Origin: Paracoccaceae bacterium
Lineage (GTDB): Bacteria > Pseudomonadota > Alphaproteobacteria > Rhodobacterales > Rhodobacteraceae
Reading direction: 5' to 3'
DNA length: 35,506 bases
Assembly (NCBI GenBank): GCA_028150825.1
Contig: JAOGIM010000019.1
Coordinates: 1 to 35,506, forward strand
In this document: positions 27,870 through 35,506 of the stretch, in pieces
Numbering within the stretch: position 1 is the first letter of the stretch
Layout: every line of letters begins with the position of its first letter
Notes under the pieces: generated by a model
Databases searched by the model: none
What the model saw: only the letters and a program-made list of their open reading frames with translations
Told to the model about the DNA's origin: nothing
Made by a program: the position numbers and the translations under genes

Positions 27870-28862
27870 TTAATTGTCAGATGACGGACGAGCGTCGTTG
27901 ACATTCACCCGGAATAACCCATCAAGGATTTCCACTTCTCTTGCTTTTACAGCTGATGCGACGTCAGCCGGTACCAGGCTTTCATCAAGAACCATAGAAC
28001 CACCACCAAAGGCCATAAAGCTGTACTGACCATAATCAGCGGCCTCAAAGCTTCCTCCAGAGACATGCGCAACGGCTTTGTCAACTGTCGCTTCCATATG
28101 CCAGATAGCTGACGCAAGAATCGTTCCAGGATAGTCTCCAGCGGTATCAATTACGTTTCCGATCGCTTTTACACCACGCTCTACAGCTGCGTCAGAGACG
28201 CCAAAACGCTCAGCGTACATAATATCTGCACCAGCATCTATCATTGCAAACGCGCTTTCTTTGGCTTTGGGTGGATCGTACCAGCTATCAATAAAGTTAA
28301 CGATAAACTTAACATCAGGATTAACGTCACGCGCACCGTCCATAAAGGCATGCATCAAACGGTTGACCTCAGGAATTGCGTATCCACCAATCATTCCAAT
28401 AACATTGGTCTCGGTCATAGAACCAGCAACCATTCCAGTTAGGTATGAAGGCTCGTGGATCCAATTGTCAAAAACTGAAAAATTAGGTCCGACTGGGCCA
28501 AAGGATGATCCCATCAAAAACGCAGTGTCAGTATAATCTTTTGCAACTTTGCGCGCTGCACGCTCAAGACCAAAAACTTCGCCGATGATCAGTTGCTGGC
28601 CTTGTTCTGCATATTCGCGCATCACGCGCTCATAATCGGTGTTAGCAACATTCTCTGAAAAGGTATAGTCAATATCTCCGCGCTCGGCAGCAGTGTTTAA
28701 CGCTTTATGAATACGGCTGATCCACTGCTGTTCCACTGGTAAAGTGTAAATAGCCGCAACTTTAGTTTTCTCAGCAGCAGCAATACCGACTGAGGCCACC
28801 AAACCAATACTCGCTGCCGCAGCGAGCATCAGCCTCCGGCCCATTTTCCGCTCTAATAGCAT
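27870..28862 (-). CDS. BMP family ABC transporter substrate-binding protein
   Basis: A 330-residue periplasmic binding protein of the Bmp/Med (PnrA) family, which binds nucleosides, nucleobases or related ureides. A signal peptide (MLLERKMGRRLMLAAAASIG to about AAAE) is present and no lipobox Cys is seen. YTLPVEQQWISRIHKAL and the GVKAIGNVIDTAGDYPG region fit the family. I chose ATG 28862, preceded by AAGGAG at a 6-base spacing; an upstream ATG-initiated frame to 28901 lacks this. It is first in a five-gene operon ending in the cytosine deaminase-like gene, which suggests pyrimidine as ligand. Direct repeats lie upstream. Confidence 0.92.
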   Translation of the reverse strand: MLLERKMGRRLMLAAAASIGLVASVGIAAAEKTKVAAIYTLPVEQQWISRIHKALNTAAERGDIDYTFSENVANTDYERVMREYAEQGQQLIIGEVFGLERAARKVAKDYTDTAFLMGSSFGPVGPNFSVFDNWIHEPSYLTGMVAGSMTETNVIGMIGGYAIPEVNRLMHAFMDGARDVNPDVKFIVNFIDSWYDPPKAKESAFAMIDAGADIMYAERFGVSDAAVERGVKAIGNVIDTAGDYPGTILASAIWHMEATVDKAVAHVSGGSFEAADYGQYSFMAFGGGSMVLDESLVPADVASAVKAREVEILDGLFRVNVNDARPSSDN

Positions 28863-28915
28863 ATCATTCTCCTTGTTATTATTACACGATCTTGGAGTCA
28901 TTCGATTTTTTTAGT

Positions 28916-28962
28916 CAATATTGCGACATGCCTAGGCGCATTCACAACAGACAATATTGCGA
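28916..28962. repeat. Direct repeats CAATATTGCGA upstream of the BMP operon
   Basis: CAATATTGCGA occurs at 28916-28926 and 28952-28962, centres 36 bases apart, 50-100 bases before the first gene. A related CATATTGCGA is at 29052-29061. Each has an internal CAATATTG palindrome. They are candidate binding sites for a transcription regulator of the operon. The AT-rich core makes chance possible. Confidence 0.45.
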
Positions 28963-29204
28963 ATCTGATCTAATCTCGCCCCTTAATAGTAATGGTTGAT
29001 GGCTTTTTAGGCTATTAAAATATTTACCAAAGGATCAAACATTGTAAAATTCATATTGCGAGAGCAAATTATCAACCAATGCGATTTGCATCAAGTTATA
29101 CTTTATGGATAACGCACACTTAAGTTTTAAGGTTCCAAGCTAACTTGTTATTTGGGCCGTCATAAATTTTGACAGCTAAGACATCTTTCTGATAGGAATT
29201 CTAA

Positions 29205-29393
29205 ATGGCTGAACCTCTGTCTCCTGCTCCAATCCCTGAAACGGAACGCCTGATCCTACGCGGCCCAGCAAGACGCAACGTAACCAAATTCACCAGGTTT
29301 AAAACGAGTTCACCGAGAATGAAGTCACAGGACGAAGCGGTCAGCAGTGAAGAAGCTTGGTTTGGTTTTTTAACAGGTATTAGTCACGGGTAA
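29205..29393 (+). pseudogene. Truncated GNAT acetyltransferase (N-terminal fragment)
   Basis: Sixty-two codons with AGGAATT upstream begin MAEPLSPAPIPETERLILRG and continue with an SPRMKSQDEAVSSEEAWFGFL segment, the normal N-terminus of RimJ/RimL-like GNAT N-acetyltransferases. The frame then stops at TAA. A full protein is about 170-180 residues, and the acetyl-CoA-binding half is not found downstream in any frame. It is a gene remnant caused by truncation or deletion. Confidence 0.7.
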
Positions 29394-29809
29394 TCATATA
29401 AATTTTTGATTTTTGACACTCATTTTGCCTGAGGGTCACCTTACGTTTTGTTAAGAAGGGTTGCTTAAGTACTCAAACTGGCCCGAAGTTGAATTGGCAT
29501 AGGTCTTTTTGAAAGGTCGGTGGGCAACAGTTATATGACCAAAGCTGCGCAATTTTTTTGATCATACCAAAGCCTTAGTTAAAATCAATCAGTCGGCTAC
29601 ATAAATTTTAAAACTAACGATCACAGGCAGTTGCAAAACCGATCAAAGCGAAGACAGATGGCACTCCCACGGATCACGAACCAGATGCTGAGAGTTGGAG
29701 CCAACTAACCGTCCAAAAATGATGAACTCTTAGTCCAAAGGTATGTTGTTAAGACCTTATGCTCAGTGTCCTCGCCAGATAGATCAAATATGCAGACACA
29801 ACCCAAAAC
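29394..29809. other. Gene-free stretch between two pseudogenes
   Basis: About 415 bases with stops in all frames. It should have held the rest of the acetyltransferase gene, but no acetyl-CoA motif can be read. I see no repeat or RNA gene. Confidence 0.4.
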
Positions 29810-30256
29810 TCAATTTTTATACGGTCCAACGGGCCCTTTGCGCAAAGCAAAACAGCGGTATAACCTGCACTCCTCCGTTTGAGGAACAGCATATGCCTGC
29901 TTTTAACATTCGTAAAAGGCTTACCTATTCACCGGCATCATTTCATCCAGCCTGCTTGCGGACTTAACTTTGGCTCGAACCTCTTTAATCCGTGGCAATA
30001 TTGTATCGGGCTCACCAACAACGTCCATGCGGACAACAAGATCTTTAACAAATATATCGAATGGGTAGACAAAAAACTGCATGGCACGCCTGAGCAGCAC
30101 TGGCACTTATGCATAGCACTTTGCCGTACACTGATGTCTGAAAACACCGTCCGATGGGAAATTTGTATCGGCAATAATCAAATCATCTCTATGACCCAGA
30201 GCGCAAAGTATATTCAGAAAATCTACGTTCAAAAGAGGACTTAATCTGATAAACAT
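29810..30256 (-). pseudogene. Fucose mutarotase / ribose pyranase (FucU/RbsD) pseudogene
   Basis: One phase runs 148 codons from ATG 30256-30254 (GGAG upstream) to TGA 29812-29810, except for TAA at 30109-30107, 29923-29921 and 29905-29903. Ignoring those stops it reads MFIRLSPLLNVDFLNILCAL, then GHRDDLIIADTNFP, matching the FucU/RbsD start with the active-site GH and ADANFP. It continues with the VVRMDVVGEPDT strand, AFYEC, AYAVPQTEECRLYRCFALRKGPV at the end, again as in FucU, where the Tyr and Glu sit in YAV...TGE. Intact proteins are about 145 residues, so this is full length. The enzymes interconvert sugar anomers. There is no frameshift. Confidence 0.8.
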
Positions 30257-30534
30257 CAAAACTTATCTCCTACATTGCAAAGCTGGCTTGCCATATTAAT
30301 GGCCACATCAAGACCTGATAGGTTCCGCCTTTGTTTTACGTTGTCGCCAAAAAATGGATTGGTTATAAGGACCTACAAATTAGTTATCATGTATTAATTT
30401 ACTCTGCAGTGTTTTGTAAAACTGTTTACTTATCTAGAAAACCCATGCTTATCTTGCCCATAAAGAAGACTAACCCAACGCCTCGGATATAATTAGGCAA
30501 AGGGTTTATTTCAAAATTGGACTGGAAATAAGCT

Positions 30535-31455
30535 ATGTATGGTGAAATCGAAGGTACGGGCTTTGAAATATTAGATTCGAGGTTCAAAAAATGTCTTACG
30601 GGGCATGGCCGTGTGGAAAGGCTTTGGACAGGTGCCCGCTGGGCAGAGGGGACCGTTTGGTTTGCGGCTGGAAGATATCTTTTGTTTTCGGATATCCCTA
30701 ACAACCGTATGATGCGTTGGGATGAAACAGATGGCAGCGTCTCACAGTTTCGTACACCAAGTAACTATAGCAATGGCAATACACTGGATCTACAAGGTCG
30801 ACTGATCACATGTGAACATTTAAGCCGCCGGGTCACTCGAACCGAACACGATGGACGTATCACAACGATTGCTGACAGCTATCAGAATAAACGGCTGAAT
30901 TCACCAAATGATGTTGTCGTTAAATCTGATGGATCAATCTGGTTTACCGACCCAAGCTACGGCATTCTAAGCGATTATGAAGGACGATGGGCCGAACCAG
31001 AACAAAGCGGGTGCCACGTCTATCGTGTCTCTCCAGATACTGGAGAAGCCACTGCAGTGGCGACAGATTTTATCAAACCAAATGGCATTGCATTTAATCG
31101 CGATGAAAGCGCTCTATTCGTGTCAGACACAGGTGCATCACACGATAAGAACGGGCCAAAGCATATTCGTAGATTAGAGGTCAATCCAGACGGCAGGACT
31201 TTGGGCCAGAGTACAGTTTTTGCTGACTGCAGCGCAGGTCTGTTTGACGGATTTCGTTTCGATCGTGAGGATAGGATATGGTCTTCCACAGCTGAGGGCG
31301 TGCATTGTTTCACATCAGACGGAAGTTTGATAGGCAAAATCCTTATTCCTGAAATAGTTGCCAATCTTTGCCTTGGCGGTGAGACCCTCAACAGGCTTTT
31401 TATTGCTGGGACAACATCTCTTTATGCGGTTTATCTTGGAATAAACGGGCGTTGA
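30535..31455 (+). CDS. SMP-30/gluconolactonase/LRE-like lactonase
   Basis: A 306-residue six-bladed beta-propeller of the SMP-30/gluconolactonase family, which hydrolyses sugar acid lactones with a divalent metal. E38 (WAEGTVWF), N125 (LNSPNDVVV), N183 (KPNGIAFN) and D238 (LFDGFRFD) match the metal ligands of the family. WFTDPSYGI is a conserved blade motif. GGAA lies 8 bases before the ATG. It has no signal peptide. It may form one transcript with the GST and hydantoinase downstream, with gaps of 126 and 101 bases. Its lactone substrate is not shown by the sequence. Confidence 0.9.
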   Translation: MYGEIEGTGFEILDSRFKKCLTGHGRVERLWTGARWAEGTVWFAAGRYLLFSDIPNNRMMRWDETDGSVSQFRTPSNYSNGNTLDLQGRLITCEHLSRRVTRTEHDGRITTIADSYQNKRLNSPNDVVVKSDGSIWFTDPSYGILSDYEGRWAEPEQSGCHVYRVSPDTGEATAVATDFIKPNGIAFNRDESALFVSDTGASHDKNGPKHIRRLEVNPDGRTLGQSTVFADCSAGLFDGFRFDREDRIWSSTAEGVHCFTSDGSLIGKILIPEIVANLCLGGETLNRLFIAGTTSLYAVYLGINGR

Positions 31456-31581
31456 CACCAGACGGAAGACAACATTTTCAAAAAGTAGCAATGTGATTTT
31501 ATAGAATTTTAAATATTAAGTTCCTTGCAGGTCGTGAATAGTGTAACTCTCGGAAATTAAGATTAAGAGAAGTAGTTGAAC

Positions 31582-32451
31582 ATGAGCGATAAAAAGGCCT
31601 ACGTCCCGCCTCAAGTCTGGAAATGGGAAGCTGAAAACGGTGGTGAATTTTCAAAAACCAACCGTCCGACCGCCGGAAGTACCCATGACGAACCACTCCC
31701 AGTTGGGCAACATCCACTACAACTCTATTCCCAAGGCACGCCCAATGGCGTCAAAGTCACAATTCTTCTCGAAGAGTTGCTAGCACTTGGAAAAATTGGT
31801 GCAGAGTATGACGCCTGGTTAATCAGGATCAATGGAATGCAATTTGGAAGCGGTTTTGTCGATATAAATCCGAATTCAAAAATCCCAGCGCTCGTAGATC
31901 ATAGTGGAGATGAACCGATACGGGTTTTTGAATCTGGAGCAATCTTGATGTATTTAGCTGAGAAATTTGATGCGTTTCTTCCAACTGATCCAAAAACACG
32001 CCCCGAGATGCTCTCCTGGTTATTTTGGCAAATGGGAAGTGCCCCATTTCTTGGGGGTGGTTTTGGACACTTTTATGCTTATGCCCCTGAAAAATTCGAA
32101 TACCCTATCGACAGATACGCTATGGAAACAAAACGCCAGCTAGACGTGCTTGATACAAACCTTCAAAATCGTACTTATATTTGTGGAGAAGAATATAACA
32201 TTGCCGATATTGCCATCTGGCCTTGGTATGGGCAATTAGTGCTAGGCCGGCTCTATAATGCAGCGAAATTTTTAGATGTGAAATCTTATAAAAATGTATG
32301 CCGTTGGGCTGAAATGATCAATACGAGACCAGCCGTCAGAAGAGGACGAATTGTCAACAAAACCTCTGGTCGTTTAGAGCTTCAACTGCGCGAACGTCAT
32401 GACGCCAGTGATTTTGTTGAGAAGACCCAAGATAAGCAAGAGGCAAAGTAA
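31582..32451 (+). CDS. yghU: Glutathione S-transferase, YghU (Nu class)
   Basis: A 289-residue Nu-class GST with disulfide-bond reductase activity toward small-molecule disulfides and peroxides. It starts with the long YghU-type N-terminus (PPQVWKWEAENGGEF), then has a thioredoxin-like domain. TPNGVKVTILLEEL, NPNSKIPAL and ESGAILMYLAEKF bind glutathione, and a helical domain follows with YNIADIAIWPWYG. E. coli YghU has the same order of motifs. I prefer ATG 31582 over a TTG two codons upstream. It fits detoxification or redox support for the neighbouring catabolic genes, but no direct link is visible. Confidence 0.92.
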   Translation: MSDKKAYVPPQVWKWEAENGGEFSKTNRPTAGSTHDEPLPVGQHPLQLYSQGTPNGVKVTILLEELLALGKIGAEYDAWLIRINGMQFGSGFVDINPNSKIPALVDHSGDEPIRVFESGAILMYLAEKFDAFLPTDPKTRPEMLSWLFWQMGSAPFLGGGFGHFYAYAPEKFEYPIDRYAMETKRQLDVLDTNLQNRTYICGEEYNIADIAIWPWYGQLVLGRLYNAAKFLDVKSYKNVCRWAEMINTRPAVRRGRIVNKTSGRLELQLRERHDASDFVEKTQDKQEAK

Positions 32452-32552
32452 CTTAAACGTTTCCAAGCAGATCCTCTCACTAAGTCGCTTGCATCCAGCA
32501 GAAAATGCAGCAAGGACGCAGACTGGATCAGATTGAAAAAAGGATAGTCCAG

Positions 32553-33983
32553 ATGGACGAGGAAAATGACCTCGTAATTCGTGATGGTAAAATCGTGACA
32601 CCCAGTGGCATCATCCATAGTGATATGGCGATCAAGGGCACAACCATTTCCGCGATCGGTCGCAACTTAGGGGATGCAAAAGTAAACATCTCAGCGCACG
32701 GAAAATTCGTAATGCCTGGGGGTATAGATTCTCACGCGCATATCGAACAGATGTCAGGTATGGGTCAAATGAATGCAGATACCTTTGAGACCGCTACGCG
32801 CTCTGCGGCAATGGGGGGAACAACTAGCGTCATCTCATTTGCAGCGCAGGCTACAGGGCAAACTTTATCCGACACAGTCGCCGATTACACAGCACGCGCA
32901 AGACGGGGCGCTATGATTGACTATGCATTTCATATAACAATCACGGATACGAGTGTATCCAACTTTGAAGATGATCTCGCACAATTGGTCGCGACCGGAC
33001 ACCGATCACTTAAGATTTTCACCACTTACAATATTCAACTCAACGACCAAAAAATTCTCAAAATTCTTGCTTTGGCCCGCAAATATGGTGCTTTGGTATG
33101 TGTGCATGCGGAAAACGATGCCATAATCTCCAATGCCAAAGAGCAATTGCTGAGCGCCGGGCGTAAGTCGCCTAGGTATCATGCCCAATCGCGTCCTAGG
33201 ATCGCAGAGATAGAAGCCGTTGAACGGATATGTCAATTTGCGCAATACCTCGACCAACCAGTGATGTTATTTCATATTTCAACCTCAGAAAGCGCAAGTG
33301 CCGTGAAAGTAGCTCAAGCGCGCAACGCTCCTGTCTGGGCGGAAACCTGCCCACATTATTTACTCATGACCGAAGATGCGCTTGATAAACCAGGTCTGGA
33401 AGGGGCGAAATTCATGTGTTCACCACCACAGCGGACAACGGTCGATCAGGACTCGCTTTGGCAGGCTCTCAAAGAGGGCACGCTCGCGCTTGTCTCTTCG
33501 GACCACGCTCCTTATCGCTATGACGAAACTGGTAAACTCTCAGCAGGGCCAGATGCGGCGTTTAATGAAATTGCCAATGGCTTGCCTGGTCTGGAGACCC
33601 GATTACCACTTATGTTTGACGCGATGGTATCACGGGGCGGGCAAGGTCCGCAGGCCTTTGCACAAATCACAGCAACAGCCCCAGCAAAGCTTTATGGTTT
33701 ACAAAAGAAGGGGGCACTTGTTGCGGGTATGGATGCAGATATTGTGATCTGGGATCCAGAAAGGAAAGTGACCTACGGTTCAAATGATCTTAATGACAAT
33801 GTGGGATATAACCCATGGGAAGGCCGCACTGTCACAGGGTGGCCTGCGCATGTGATTTTGCGTGGTGAGTCCCTCGTCAAAGATGGTCATTTTTTTGGCT
33901 CAGCTGGTGCGGGAAACTGGATAGACCGTCCGGAGCTTGCGACCAAGCCCTCAGGCGGTTCACAACAAGAGGGCAGGACGTGA
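32553..33983 (+). CDS. Dihydropyrimidinase / hydantoinase
   Basis: A 476-residue amidohydrolase that opens cyclic amides such as dihydrouracil, hydantoins or allantoin. H61 and H63 (SHAHIEQ), K154 (LKIFTTYN, the carboxylated lysine), H185 (VHAEND), H241 (FHISTSES) and D317 (SSDHAPY) form the complete binuclear metal site. I chose ATG 32553 with AGGA eight bases ahead; the ATG at 32505 has no such site. The stereochemistry loop sequence does not settle D-hydantoinase versus dihydropyrimidinase. The stop overlaps the racemase start as GTGA, so the two are coupled, which favours hydantoin-type substrates. Confidence 0.92.
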   Translation: MDEENDLVIRDGKIVTPSGIIHSDMAIKGTTISAIGRNLGDAKVNISAHGKFVMPGGIDSHAHIEQMSGMGQMNADTFETATRSAAMGGTTSVISFAAQATGQTLSDTVADYTARARRGAMIDYAFHITITDTSVSNFEDDLAQLVATGHRSLKIFTTYNIQLNDQKILKILALARKYGALVCVHAENDAIISNAKEQLLSAGRKSPRYHAQSRPRIAEIEAVERICQFAQYLDQPVMLFHISTSESASAVKVAQARNAPVWAETCPHYLLMTEDALDKPGLEGAKFMCSPPQRTTVDQDSLWQALKEGTLALVSSDHAPYRYDETGKLSAGPDAAFNEIANGLPGLETRLPLMFDAMVSRGGQGPQAFAQITATAPAKLYGLQKKGALVAGMDADIVIWDPERKVTYGSNDLNDNVGYNPWEGRTVTGWPAHVILRGESLVKDGHFFGSAGAGNWIDRPELATKPSGGSQQEGRT

Positions 33984-34672
33984 CTGGACAAAAATCTCTA
34001 ATTATAATTAACCCAAACTCCTCTCAAAGCGTGACCGACGGTATCGACAGTGCTGTGCAACCGTTGCGTCGCTTTGGCATTCCAATACGCTGTCTAACAC
34101 TTGCAAAGGGGCCTCTTGGGATTGAGAGCCAAAAGCAGGCTGACCTTACGATCGCACCAATGTTGTCGCTGGCAGCGAGGCAAACAGATGCAGCTGGATA
34201 TGTCATTGCCTGCTTTGGTGATCCGGGACTGCATGCCTTGCGCGATCAAACCCCGCTTCCAGTTGTCGGCATCCAGGAGGCAGCGGTGACAACTGCCCTT
34301 AACTTGGGCCAACGCTTTGGCGTCATTGCGATCATGCCAAATTCGATACCACGTCACTTGCGCGCTTTTGGAGCTATGGGCGTTATGGATCGCCTCGCGG
34401 GAGATCGAGCTCTCGGCCTTAGCGTTGCAGATCTTGCTGATCGCGATAAAAGTTTGAATGCAATGATTGCCACAGGCCTTCGATTACGCGATGAAGACGG
34501 GGCAAACGTGCTGATAATGGGCTGCGCTGGTATGGCCCACTACCGCAGTATTCTGGAAGACGCTACTGATCTACCTGTCGTCGAACCATGTCAGGCTGCT
34601 GTTAGCATTGCTCTGGGTCAAATCACCTTAAACCTAAGTCACAAATCTGGGAATAAAATTCATGCTGGATGA
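33980..34672 (+). CDS. Aspartate/glutamate/hydantoin racemase family protein
   Basis: A 230-residue cofactor-independent racemase of the Asp/Glu/hydantoin family. The two catalytic cysteines are C78 in IACFGDPG and C182 in MGCAGM. INPNSS (10-15) binds the substrate carboxylate or carbonyl. It starts with GTG overlapping the hydantoinase stop and ends 8 bases inside the next gene, so three proteins are coupled. In known hydantoin operons it epimerises the 5-substituent so that a stereoselective hydantoinase can use both enantiomers. A maleate cis-trans isomerase-like or decarboxylase-like role is an alternative. Confidence 0.9.
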   Translation: MTGQKSLIIINPNSSQSVTDGIDSAVQPLRRFGIPIRCLTLAKGPLGIESQKQADLTIAPMLSLAARQTDAAGYVIACFGDPGLHALRDQTPLPVVGIQEAAVTTALNLGQRFGVIAIMPNSIPRHLRAFGAMGVMDRLAGDRALGLSVADLADRDKSLNAMIATGLRLRDEDGANVLIMGCAGMAHYRSILEDATDLPVVEPCQAAVSIALGQITLNLSHKSGNKIHAG

Positions 34673-35506
34673 AACCACAAAGGGCATCTTCACTATTACA
34701 GCAACACCATTTTTACCAGATGGTGCGTTGGACTTTCATAGCCTTGAGAAAATGGTCAGTATTTATATTGAAAAGGGTGCAACCGGCCTAACAATTCTGG
34801 GCATGATGGGAGAAGCGGAAAAATTATCTTCCCAAGAAAGCATCGAGGTCATTACAACGGTGACTAAGAAGTCCAATGTGCCCGTGATTGTCGGTGTCTC
34901 AGCACCTGGCTTTTCGGCGATGACGATGATTAGTGACGCCGCTATGGAGGCCGGCGCAGCAGGGGTTATGGTCGCGCCACCGTCACGGCTTCGGACAGAT
35001 GCACAGATCACAAGATATTACCAAGACACGTCAGCGGCGCTTGGCCAAATTCCTTTTGTCTTGCAGGATTTTCCTCTTGCCACAGGCGTCATCATATCGC
35101 CCTCAGTAATTTTGAAAATTGTGGAAGATTGTGCAAATTGTGTCATGCTCAAACATGAAGATTGGCCCGGGCTAGAAAAGATTACGCAATTGCGACAGGC
35201 CTCTGATGCCGGCGCTAGGCGCATTTCGATCCTTTGTGGAAATGGTGGCATGTATTTGCTCGAAGAACTTCTACGCGGTGCTGACGGTGCTATGACTGGT
35301 TTTGGCTACCCTGAAATGATGTCACAAGTGATGAACGCCTTTAATACGGGCAACCTAGATCAGGCACGGGACATTTTTGACGCTTATCTACCGATGATCC
35401 GTTACGAAGCCCAACCGGGAATGGGTCTGGCAATCCGCAAATATTCTCTAGCAAAACAAGGCGTGATTGCGCATCCAACATTGCGCAAACCAGGCCCTTT
35501 GTTGGA
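34662..35506 (+). CDS. DapA/NanA-family aldolase-like protein (3' end off window)
   Basis: The frame from ATG 34662 is open to the window edge (281 codons), nearly a full DapA-family length of about 300. K164 in CVMLKHEDWPG is the likely Schiff-base lysine and GNGGMYL is the usual late loop. Two motifs depart from DapA: the catalytic Tyr position in the YNxP strand is Gln (FVLQDFP, Q135), and the GTTGE turn is GMMGE (47-51). Such members rarely act on dihydrodipicolinate; a decarboxylase, aldolase or dehydratase on another keto acid is more likely. The start overlaps the racemase end by 11 bases, so it belongs to the hydantoinase operon. Confidence 0.88.
   Translation, partial: MLDETTKGIFTITATPFLPDGALDFHSLEKMVSIYIEKGATGLTILGMMGEAEKLSSQESIEVITTVTKKSNVPVIVGVSAPGFSAMTMISDAAMEAGAAGVMVAPPSRLRTDAQITRYYQDTSAALGQIPFVLQDFPLATGVIISPSVILKIVEDCANCVMLKHEDWPGLEKITQLRQASDAGARRISILCGNGGMYLLEELLRGADGAMTGFGYPEMMSQVMNAFNTGNLDQARDIFDAYLPMIRYEAQPGMGLAIRKYSLAKQGVIAHPTLRKPGPLL

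Noticed and set aside
30488-30493. TATAAT upstream of the SMP-30 gene as a promoter
   Set aside because: No -35 hexamer at 16-18 bases upstream; cannot be supported by eye.

Overview
The window reads as chromosomal DNA of an alphaproteobacterium, probably a marine, moderately low-GC lineage such as Rhodobacterales or SAR116-like. The lineage is an inference. It rests on the alphaproteobacterial type of initiator tRNA, the gene content (YcgN, LeuA, RlmN, a YghU-type GST), the many dicarboxylate-free amide, peptide and pyrimidine uptake systems, and a decayed gene that resembles a conserved alphaproteobacterial hypothetical.

Layout. Positions 1-6560 are housekeeping genes: the tail of an unknown gene, ycgN, threonine aldolase, leuA, rlmN and adenine deaminase. 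leuA runs on the minus strand and is preceded by an unannotated 28-codon leader ORF with eight Leu codons and nested RNA helices, a leucine attenuator-like control region. Positions 6561-9940 hold the initiator tRNA with its terminator, followed by a stretch of decay: a nitronate monooxygenase gene with two in-frame stops, a hypothetical gene with two in-frame stops, and a diverged short repeat on either side of the first of these. Positions 9941-19818 are a peptide and amine import and catabolism block: a P1 (DmpA-type) peptidase divergent from a split transketolase pair, then a complete minus-strand Dpp-type ABC transporter operon ending in a class III aminotransferase. An orphan, degraded thiamine-pyrophosphate riboswitch-like sequence lies at about 20090-20150, with no plus-strand gene behind it. 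An M19 dipeptidase and a lipid A type acyltransferase follow.

Positions 23004-28862 are a five-gene minus-strand operon: a BMP-family binding protein, a double-domain ATPase, two nucleoside-type permeases and a cytosine deaminase-like hydrolase. This is a clear pyrimidine or nucleobase uptake-and-deamination unit. Positions 28863-30534 hold a second decay zone, with a truncated GNAT acetyltransferase and a fucose mutarotase (FucU/RbsD) pseudogene with three in-frame stops. From 30535 to the right edge a plus-strand set encodes an SMP-30 lactonase, a YghU glutathione transferase, a dihydropyrimidinase/hydantoinase, a hydantoin-type racemase and a DapA-family aldolase that lacks the usual catalytic Tyr. 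The last three genes overlap and form one operon.

The two most notable things are the leucine leader in front of leuA and the three full-length pseudogenes that carry only in-frame nonsense codons and no frameshifts. The right-hand hydantoinase-racemase-aldolase operon, next to a pyrimidine transporter operon, is the best candidate for an uncharacterised catabolic pathway.
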